Of a stretch of 64,000 nucleotides of DNA, positions 56,080 to 64,000 are shown piece after piece. The stretch lies in NCBI GenBank assembly GCA_963921195.1, contig OY992540.1:131502671-131566670 (forward strand), in the 5' to 3' direction. A program made the position numbers and the translations under genes. Every line of letters starts with the position of its first letter. Positions within the stretch are counted from its first letter, which is position 1. This stretch comes from Pegoplata infirma. Its lineage: Eukaryota; Arthropoda; Insecta; Diptera; Anthomyiidae. A model generated the notes under the pieces. It ran no database searches. It was given only the letters and a program-made list of their open reading frames with translations, and was not told where the DNA came from.

Positions 56080-57612
56080 TTACAGATGCTGGGACATTTT
56101 TACAAAGAAGATTATCAGAATCTGCATTTTTTTTTAAAGAAAAGTCAAAGATTCTATGTCAATTTTCAGTTGAGACAGTTTTTGTTATAGAAAAAGTCAA
56201 TGACTCTAAATCACGGAAAACGTTTCCCGGGAAAAAGTCACTTTAGAAAATGATTCTATAAACATATTCATAAAATACTTTTCCAAAAGAAAAGACTCCG
56301 ATTGTAAGACATTTTCCCAGAATCTGAGATATTTCTAGTCTAGCACATTTCCTCAGATTCTGAAACATTCTACACAAAAAGTTTTAGATTCTGAGAAAAT
56401 CTTCGCTTTTTCTATAAGAAAAATAATTCAGATTCTGAGACATTTTTAAAAAGAAAACAGTATAAAAAAAGTCTTAGATTCTGAAACCTTTTTCTTAAAG
56501 AAAAATTCTCGGATTCTCAGAAAATTTTCCCATAGAAAAAGTCTAAAAATCTTAGACATTTTTTCTATAAAAAAGTCTTAGATTCTTAGACATTTTTCCT
56601 GTAGAAAAAGTTTCAAATTCTGAGACATTTTTCCTATAGAAAAAGTCTCAGATTCTTCGACATTTTTTCTATAGAAAATGTCTCAGATTCTCAGAAATTT
56701 TTTTTACAGAAAATTTCTTAGATTCTGAGACATTTTTCCTATCGAAAAAGTCTCAGATGCTTAAACACTTATCACTTAAACACGTATCAGATTTTGAGCA
56801 TTTTTCTATACAAAAAGTCTCAGCTTGTGTCTCTGAGACTTGTGTGTCTCTAAGACATTCTGAGATAATTTTCCTTAAGAAAAATTCGTTGATTCTGAGA
56901 CATTTTTCGTTAAAAAAGTATAAGATTCTGAGACATTTTCCTAGATTGTAAGAAAAACTTAGAGAAATTATTCCTATAGAAAGTTTTCAGATTCTAAAAC
57001 ATTTTTCATATAGAAAAGCCTCTGATTCTAAGAATTTTTTTTATAGAAAAAATCTCAGATTTTGAGACATGATTTAGATTCAGAGACATTATTCCTATAG
57101 AAAGTTCTCAGATTCTGAAAAATTGTTCATATAGAAAAGCCTCAGATTCTGAGAATTTTTTATAGAAAAAGTCTCAGTTTCTGAGACATTTTTCCTATAG
57201 AAAAAGTCTTAGATTCTGTGAAAAAGGCCAATATTTTAAGACATTATTCCTATTAGAAAAGTCTTAGATTCTCAGACATTTTTCTTATAGAAAGTTTTAG
57301 ATTCTGAGATATTTTTTTTTAGAAAAGTGTAAGATTCTGAGACATTTTTTTTAAGATTCTGAAATTTTTTTTGAGAAATAGTCTCGTTCTGAGACATTTT
57401 TCTAAAAGACAAAGTCGTATTTTAAGATTTGACTACATTTTACTTACAATTACATTTTTTGTGTACATTAAACTTCAGGTTTTAAGATATTTTTTCATTA
57501 GAATCTTAAGTCGAAAAGTTTCAAATTCTAAGAAAAAATTTTCAGATTTTGAGATTTTTTTAACAGAAAAATTTTCAGTTTCAAAACATTTTTCTTCAAA
57601 AAATTTTAGATT
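56080..57612. repeat. 35-bp tandem array, AGATTCTGAGACATTTTTCC unit
   Basis: About 40 imperfect units of TCAGATTCTGAGACATTTTT followed by CCTATAGAAAAAGTC fill the hAT-type element. Units vary in length (30-40 bp). The same unit occurs at 25020-25735. Confidence 0.8.
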
Positions 57613-57616
57613 CTTA

Positions 57617-58924
57617 GGGCGGATTTTACAGTCTAAACTAAGTTCTAACTTAAGTAAAATCTTAGTTAAGATTTATTTAAGTTTTTTTTATTACTTAAGT
57701 TAAATTCGATTTTTCGGTTTGTACTTAAGTTAAAAAGAAAATATGCTAAAAATATGGTAACACAAGGTATTTATTTTGATTTGACAATTCAAAAAGAATC
57801 CAAAAAAAAAATAAAATAATAAAAATATACAAAACAAAAATTATGTAAAATAACGAAAAATCGCACAAATGCTGTTATTTTCCGTTAAAATCTTTCACCG
57901 TGGGTATTGTTAGAACCATTGCATTTTAGAACGCGGCTAAGGGCATCATTAAAAAATACTCCACCCGCTTTACTTTGGATTGCACACCAACAAACGTCTC
58001 CATGAAAATTTTGCTGTTATTTCCACCAAAACTTTTTCGATTACGATTATGTTACCTATTTGATAGGACATCTCCGCCACTCTTAAATAAAAGGTATTTC
58101 CATAAAATTGAGTAATATTACCATAAAAAAATAATGTTTAAGAAATGTTAAAGCATTGGATATGGCCCATAATTCTTCCTAATTCTTAATTCTTGCTGGA
58201 TATAACAGAAACCTTTTCACGGAGACGTTTACAACGATACATGAACAATCAGACGGACGACAGTAGATCAGTATTTTAAAATGTGGGTCTGGGACAAATA
58301 ATTTGTGTAATTACAATCTTCATCACATACTCATTATACCCTGTACCACAGAGTGGTGTAGGTTATATTCACTCAATTGCTCTTCTTTTCCAATACAATC
58401 ATCTGCCTTGGGTCTTGTTAGAACCAAAACAACCAAGGCGCTAGGGTCATCATTGAAAAATGATCCACCTGCTTGACTTCGGATTTCCACACCAACAAAC
58501 GTTTTTATTATTTTCAACAAAATCTTGAGGAAAAAGATTGGATGTTACCCATTTGATGGGTCATCCGCCAATCTCAAATTCTTTACAGATTTTTATTTAT
58601 TTAATTATTTTTTTCGATTTGATGGAAATATCGCGAAATTTGATGGAAATACCTTGAATTTGAGAGTGGCGGATTGAGATTTTAAAGGAAAAGAAGAGCA
58701 ATTGTTGGAATTTTTGATTTTTTCTGTATGTTTTTATTATTAATTGAATTTTGTTTTGTATTTTTTTTTGAATTGTCAAATCAAAATAAATTACTTAAGT
58801 AAAACTTAAGTTATGATAAAAGATGACTTAAGTTTTACTTAAGTAGATTTTATAAAATAGTTTTTTGGATTTAAGAAATTTCTTAGCTTAAGGCACCACT
58901 TAGTGCTGACTGTAAAATCCGCCC
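57617..58924. mobile_element. PIF/Harbinger-type MITE, GGGCGGATTTTACAGTC ends
   Basis: Perfect 17-bp ends GGGCGGATTTTACAGTC / GACTGTAAAATCCGCCC with TTA on both sides (57614-57616 and 58925-58927). 1308 bp. The arms carry ACTTAAGTTA-type words in both directions. Inside, about 180 bp are directly repeated (57895-58085 and 58405-58580; shared ACACCAACAAACG and GTTACC-ATTTGAT-GG), and 58240-58372 is the 3' end of family H including its hairpin. Confidence 0.82.
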
Positions 58925-59547
58925 TTAATGTTTTTTTGATTTTTTTTAAGAAGTTTTAAATATTGTACTTGTTATTTGATACCAAATCCTGAAATTTGTG
59001 AAATCATTTCTGTATACGCCACTGCATAAAATACTTCTTTTATAACGAACTCGGTTATAACGAATCCTCGGTTAAAACGAACTGCTTATTATGGTCCCAC
59101 GAACATAAATTCATGTATATTTACCTTTTTATAACGAATTGCCATAAATATTTTTTTATGTGTGGCAATCATGTTTATCAAACTAACAAAAGATTGGATT
59201 TTTTTGGTTTTATATTATAATTTTGATAAAATGTATTTAAATTTTTAATGATTTCTTCTCAATAAGTAGTTGATTTACGAAAAAAACATCAATTTAAACA
59301 AAATTGGATCTATTTTTTTTTTTGATATAAAACTAGGTTGATAAAAAATATACCCCGCTCATAGCGAACTTCGCTTGTAACGAACTATTTTTTCTGGACC
59401 CTCGGAGTTCGTTATAACCGGGTTCGACTGTATTTTGAAACTTTTTCCCGAATTAGCCCTTTTTAAACAATTTCTAAACTTAAATCTTTTTTAAAACTTG
59501 AAAAAAAAAAAAAAATAAAAGAAAAAAAAAATCCTCACAATTTTTTT

Positions 59548-59846
59548 TGTGACATGATATAATCCCACGGACATAATCCCCATTTCCCCCTCCGTACTGC
59601 ATAGAACGGAGATTATGACCAAAATTGCTTTGGACTTACTCCCCATAATGTGACTGGGGGTTATGACCGATAAAAGTTCGGTCGTAACACCAACAGGTAA
59701 CGGACATAATCCCCATTGGAATTGTGACCGTTTTGGAAACGGTCATAGTCCTCACAACTTTATGGGGATTATGACCGTGATAAATTCGGTCATAATCCCC
59801 ATTTTCGTTATGGGGGTAATGTCCGTGGGGATTATGTCCTGTCACA
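59548..59846. mobile_element. TIR element with long inverted ends and a 9-bp duplication
   Basis: About 299 bp, ends TGTGACATGATATAATCCCA and its near-inverse TGGGGATTATGTCCTGTCACA. CAATTTTTT lies on both sides (the left run has one more T). A 9-bp duplication fits Mutator-like elements, although the TIR alone does not prove it. The interior is multiple inverted copies of GGACATAATCCCCAT and GGTCATAATCCC, so the whole element folds. Confidence 0.68.
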
Positions 59847-60044
59847 CAATTTTTTAGCGAAATATTTTTTCCGTTTTCGCCAAAAAATAAAATATTTTAT
59901 GCTTTTCTATCCAAGTATGCAGTTTTTCGTAAAATTTGCTCACAAAATACCAATATATGCCCTAAAAATATGCTTTTATGCAAAAATATGCTCTTAGGAA
60001 TAAAATATGCAATAATATGCCTTAGGTATAAATACCACTTTTAA

Positions 60045-60445
60045 CTCTCTCCAAGGTTACGGGACGTAGCCAAATAAAAGGCTGGATCTAAATAAACTTA
60101 TCAGTTGAGGAATGATGATATCCATTCCCCTCTGAAGTAGACATGGGTTTATCCCGTCCGGTCTCAGTGATTTGAAGGAGGAAAACTTACTGATCGCCCA
60201 TTCAACTCGCTCACTTCTGAATATACTGTTCGTTAAGCGAATGTCATGACCAGTTAAAAACGGAATTCTTGTAACTGGTGATGGTTCTCTAACGGACGTG
60301 CATGCTGGAAAATGGGTTTCCAAAAGAAGTTCACAAGATTCAAGAGGCGATTCAGTATACGGCTCACTTTGTCTTTTTAAAGTACATAGGCCATTTGAAA
60401 GGTCCTGAGAAAGGGCTTTTTGCAGTCGCACGGCTTATGGAAGAT
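60045..60445 (-). pseudogene. Non-LTR retrotransposon family D, linker and RT start
   Basis: A minus-strand frame of 124 residues: RLQKALSQDLSNGLCTLKRQ, then ESCELLLETHFPAC, and VEWAISKFSSFKSLRPDGIN with PCLLQRG. The last part is the RT finger motif (normally K-S-P-G-P-D-G-I; here SLRPDGI). This family differs from A in the linker, and its sequence is intact over this stretch but ends abruptly on both sides. Confidence 0.72.
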
Positions 60446-60499
60446 CATTTATTTTCCCACAGTAGTCGCGCTATGTAGTCCTCTTGGATCGTCGACATA

Positions 60500-60700
60500 T
60501 ATACAATTGGAAATTTTTGAAATACAATAGTCTGATTCTGAAATACAATTGACTTTTTTGAAACACAAATGACTATTCCTGAAATTCAAAATGACTATTT
60601 CTGAAATACAATTGACTATTTCTGAAATACAATTGGAAAATTTGAAATACACTTAATTATTTCTGAAATACACATGGAAAATCTGAAATTCACTATTGTT
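60500..60700. repeat. Tandem repeat, about 23-bp unit, eight copies
   Basis: Imperfect copies of CTGAAATACAATTGACTATT run from 60510 to 60690. Variants carry GGAAAATTTGAAATAC. Confidence 0.75.
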
Positions 60701-61459
60701 GTGATTCTCAAGAACAGATAGACATTTTCAATGATATGTCACAAGTGATATATCCGAGGTTTAGACATTTCCTCACAAAGGTGACATATATATTTTAATA
60801 TGAAAGTTGTGAGTTCTGTAATAGGTTACAGGGGGTTCTTACTTAGATGTGTTCTAAGGTGGGTACAGCTGTGATGTGTTCTGTGACATGACACTATTGA
60901 ACCGGCGGACTCTAGGTTTAAGATTACAAGAAAACCCAACGATTAATTCTGATGGAAGAATCGAATTCAGGAGATCAAAATACATAGAGAGATTAGTGGA
61001 TCCAGCTTCTGGGTCAGAAGCTTTTTTATTTATCAACGAGATGATTAGAAGTTCTTAATTTTTTTATATTCTCATAAATTTTATAGAATGCAAAATAAGT
61101 CAATTAATGCATTTATAACTAATTAGTTAGACGCCTTGGTTGGTTCGTTTAATTTCCACCGCAAGCAATAAGCTTTGACAATACGGCAAACTCAATATCA
61201 TAATATTTTTTTGTTTTTATTGTTGCCAACAACAATCACAAAGAATGCAACCTCAAAGCTCCATAAACCATACATATAAGCTATACATCTTTCTCGAATC
61301 AATTGAAGGAGGAGTAGGAGAAGGTGCAGCAAGAAGATGCAGAAGACGAAGTATGCCAACTCATCGATCGTAACAATCGATTTTCGAACTTTTTTTTTTT
61401 CGTTTGGTTGCATTTGACTTTGCAAAATACAACATCACACTATAAGCTATTGAACTGTA
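60701..61459. other. Unassigned, apparently low-repeat stretch
   Basis: No similarity to repeats in the window. Small overlapping ORFs on both strands (60854-61058) mirror each other and are not convincing. 61300-61400 on the minus strand is TTC/CTT-rich, giving a false hydrophobic ORF. Confidence 0.35.
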
Positions 61460-62147
61460 TTTCATTAAAAAACAAGTAAGAGTTTCAAATTCCGCTATAC
61501 CGAATCTTTGATACCCTTCTACATGTAAAAAGATTTTAAAAAATAAATACAGGGGCGTTTTTTTGTATGGAGAGGGGGTGGGCGGTCGGCAGAGGTCTTT
61601 GGGGGTCACTTCCTCCCCGCGGTTTACGTTTACAAATTCATTTTTTATGCTTTTTGCACTTAAATAATACAATTTAGTTATTATTTGAATATTTTTTTAA
61701 TATCCACGCCCACAAAAGGGGGCGGACCGAAATAAAACTCATTTTCTAATTTCAGTGGTCCAAGTGCAGGACTAAGAACTTCTTCCGACATTAAAATGTG
61801 TCATTTGAATATCAAAAGTATAATGAAATCTTTGAAAAATTGTGTTTTTTTAGAGGTTTGTTTAGTTCCTCAAAGGGGAACTTTTTTCCCCCTGGTCCAG
61901 TATTGCCCATCTCCCAGCCTATGGCCATAAGACATAATTGTGCTAAACTTTAGGAGTATATCTCTTTTATTTTGGATTGTATCGTGTCTGCCACAGACAG
62001 GATGGACATTGCTAGAATGTCTCAGAATCGATCACTGATCAATAATAAATGTACTTTATGGGGTCCTAGACCTATATTTCGATGCGTTACACAAGGAATG
62101 ACAAAGTAAGTATACCCAAATACTGTGGTTGGAGGGTATAAAAAGAA
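61460..62147 (+). mobile_element. Interspersed family P, full-length copy
   Basis: Starts AACAAGTAAGAGTTTCAAAT with TCCGCTATACCGAATC and ATACCCTTCTACATG, and ends GGTTGGAGGGTATAAAAA. Landmarks in order: CACGCCCACAAAAGGGGGCG, GTTCCTCAAAGGGGAACTTT, TTATGGCCATA, a GTCY-like CTGCCACAGACAGGATGGAC, AATCGATCACTGATC, and TGCGTTACACAAGGAATGAC. The layout mirrors family H: CCCTNC near the start, a short GAC-rich run about 150 bp before the end and a GGGTATAAAAA close. Fragments are at 5620, 14095, 18500, 35322 and 45840. Confidence 0.6.
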
Positions 62148-63424
62148 CAGAGTCTGGTGCATTTTTTTATAGCAGTTTCTCACAACTGCATCCCTATGCT
62201 ACATACAATCAGTAATGATGTCCATAGGTTTTTACTTAGTTTCGTTGTCGTAGTATTGTGTGTGGCGGCATTACGTTTATGCAAAAGAGGTATGAAAAAT
62301 AATCTCCATATCTTTGTTGGGTTAGATCAGAGTTTCTCATACGAGGGTTGGGCGGGTTTCTAAAAGATTTTTCTTCTTTTCTTTCAAGTCTTGAAAAGTC
62401 CTTCTAAGGGTTAACAATGGGAAAAATACAACTCTGTTAAAAGTTGAGATTGATTAAGTTTCTGCCAAATGAATACAACACGAATGATGGTGAATACGGG
62501 TTATTCAACATAAAGAGAAGTAATTCCGATATTCAATTTGTTCAAAAGTTTCATTTAAATGGCTAATTTTAATCTGACAAACATTAAGTGTGTGACAATC
62601 CAAGGAGTGCTGATGATGGAAGGGTGGCATCTTCCGAAAGCTGTCGACATCTCCACTTAGCCTGTGTTGTCACTTGATTTTTTTTTCAGATTTTCTCATT
62701 GTACAAATATTATTAGTTCTCAGAAATAATTAATATGGACTCAAACCGAACTAAATTAAAATTCATTTTTCTTCTTTTTCAAATTTTAATTAAACTTTCA
62801 CGAATTACAATACCAGTTTTACCATAACCATATATACACTTACCCTCAGGTTGGCATTGGCGTAGATAGCCCTGTCTGGGGGGGCTTAGCCCCCCCCCCC
62901 CAGAATAATTTTAGCCCCCCCCCAGAATTTTAGTCATTCACAATTTTTTTTTAATAATTTAATGATTTCATTAATTTTTGCAACAATAAATAATAATAAT
63001 GAGTCTTTAGGACTCGTTATGATTATTCTACGAGTCTTAAGGATAAGGTAATATTTTAGTGACGTAAATGAAAACAATTTTCTTTCAAAATCATTTTAGT
63101 CGGTAAAAACGACTTAACTGTTCAGTGCACACATTAACCAACTTAAACGCTTTTTAAGACTTTAAAATTTTAGAAAACAACTAAATTATAAAAAAACATT
63201 GAAATTCAAACGAAATTTTTTTATATTCCACGACAAAAACTAAAAAAAGAATCAAATATTTTTTAGCATATAAAGTGTAGTGTAAACTCAAGTCATTTAT
63301 GCCGAACAAAATATTTTTATTTCGTTTTGAAAATTCGTAAATATTATTGTTTTCAAATTTGTCAAAAAACCTACTATGGAGGAAAAGTGAGGTTATTGGA
63401 TCTTACCTTGTATAAATCTACCTT
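62148..63424. other. Unassigned stretch with one possible element end
   Basis: 62855-62935 has GGCGTAGATAGCCCTGTCTG and two runs of C (TTAGCCCCCCCCCCCAG), similar in style to the left end of the 55858 element, but no partner end or TSD was found. The remainder shows no exon or repeat. Confidence 0.35.
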
Positions 63425-64000
63425 GCTCTGAGGTCCATTGTGATACCACGGGACTGTAATAGGTTTCCCTACTAGTCCCTGCCGTTAAACCAATTTAAGC
63501 TTCTTATGAAACTATTGAATTTTGACATCTGATAAATCAGAAAGATCGTTCAGCTCCCTACATCCCACTGAAGCAAGTTTCTGACCACAAAGTGCCGGGC
63601 AATGGCAAATGAAGTGTTCCGATAGTTTCCAACTTCTCTTCATCCATACAACTCTGGCAAAAGTCATTTGACGGCACATTTAACCGCTATGCGTGCTTCC
63701 CTTTAAGATAGTGTCCGGTAATTTCAGCAACCACTGTCGAAATCTCTCCTCTTGGAAGCGATATCAGCTCACTTGTGCGCTTCTGATCAAGATAAGGCCA
63801 AATCTATAGTGTAGTCTTACACGTCAATCCATTTGCCCATCTCTGATTAGTCTCCGTCGCGGAACAAAGCCTCAGATTTTGCTTGCAAGTTTCTAGATGC
63901 ATACCAACACATTTCAATTCTGTTGGAACCCGTAGGCTTTGCAATTCCCTGGAATGTCTCTGTGTTCTGGGACCCATATGAATCGTATATCAAACTGCTT
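63425..64000 (-). pseudogene. Non-LTR retrotransposon family A, RNase H to 3' end, runs off the right edge
   Basis: Minus strand from the edge: KQFDIRFIWVPEHRDIPGN (the RNase H H-x-x-x-x-G-N block, with Glu replacing Gly before His), then LIRDGQMD, HFICHCPALCGQKLASVG and ELNDLSDLSDVKIQ, ending at the 3' terminus near 63430 (CTCTGAGGTCCATTGTGATA). Several stops and frame breaks. It matches the 47100 and 50505 copies over the whole length. Confidence 0.75.

Larger units (their letters stand above)
55858..59024. mobile_element. hAT-type element, CAGKGGCGTAT ends, nested in the mariner-type MITE
   Basis: Ends CAGGGGCGTATCCAG and CTGTATACGCCACTG, exact 8-bp TSD CATAAAAT at 55850-55857 and 59025-59032. 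About 1.86 kb without its own insertion at 57617. The left part is G-rich (GGTGGGGGCCCAAC); the rest is a long array of a 35-bp unit. No transposase. Confidence 0.88.
55772..59430. mobile_element. Tc1/mariner-type MITE, CAGTCAAACTCGGTTATA family, interrupted copy
   Basis: Ends CAGTCAAACTCGGTTATA and TTATAACCGGGTTCGACTG with TA outside (55770-55771 and 59431-59432). Only 55772-55857 and 59025-59430 belong to it; the rest is the hAT-type element at 55858-59024. The internal sequence is repeated TTATAACGAACT in both orientations. Confidence 0.85.
55580..60028. mobile_element. ATATGCTCTTAA-rich repeat hosting three further levels of insertion
   Basis: ATATGCTCTTAAAA words fill 55590-55700 and reappear at 59895-60020 (TATGCTCTTAGGAATAAAAT). 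Everything between is later insertions. The left end CAGGGAAACC at about 55582 looks hAT-like; no matching right end was found, so limits are approximate. Confidence 0.5.

Noticed and set aside
59636..59857. Histidine-rich GHNPH repeat ORFs on both strands
   Set aside because: They are translations of the inverted CATAATCCCC words in the element at 59548-59846.
61198..61425. Hydrophobic 75-codon minus-strand ORF suggesting a membrane peptide
   Set aside because: The Leu/Phe run comes from a CTT/TTC-rich low-complexity tract; there is no splice or homology support.
1..64000. tRNA, rRNA or other structured RNA genes
   Set aside because: I saw no cloverleaf with A and B boxes or rRNA-like sequence by eye. 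A tRNAscan and Rfam search would be decisive.

Overview
The window looks like intronic or intergenic DNA of a dipteran fly, probably a calyptrate such as a blow fly or house fly relative (an inference). Reasons: it is very AT-rich; it holds three exon-like blocks with GT-AG splice signals and one short 75-nt intron; it carries broken non-LTR retrotransposons with RNase H domains; and it is packed with small terminal-inverted-repeat elements and fly-type interspersed repeats. I see no operons, phage genes, CRISPR arrays or intact transposase genes. Most long open frames are chance ORFs inside repeats.

Host gene: three minus-strand exons (50089-50278, 13517-13901, 13205-13441) have compatible splice phases and may be consecutive exons of one gene whose 36-kb intron has been filled by mobile elements. 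The joined product would be basic at its N end and then rich in Ser, Thr, Asn and Pro. I do not recognise the gene.

Mobile elements, left to right: 1-465 is an N-terminal fragment of a BED-finger hAT transposase. 772-12450 is a stack of non-autonomous hAT-type elements, many with exact 8-bp target-site duplications (TSDs), several nested. 14218-17830 holds broken non-LTR retrotransposon pieces (family A) split by a fold-back element. 17950-22420 is a tandem array of about 165-bp monomers split by three further elements. 22645-27050 holds two copies of an interspersed repeat with a hairpin end (family H), each split by another element. 28130-31985 is a two-level satellite: a 2.2-kb array of a 16-bp unit inside an array of about 145-bp units. 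32692-34620 holds two 5'-truncated RNase H retrotransposon tails (families C and B). 35084-43321 is a 4.12-kb segment repeated twice in tandem. 46280-53760 holds more family B and A retrotransposons around the 50-kb exon. 55580-60028 is a four-deep nest of elements. 60045-60445 is a fourth retrotransposon (family D). 63425-64000 is another family A copy running off the edge.

The strongest results are structural: more than a dozen insertions are delimited to the base by paired inverted ends plus duplicated target sites, and several are confirmed by an uninterrupted copy of the target elsewhere in the window. Family letters are local labels. No database was consulted.
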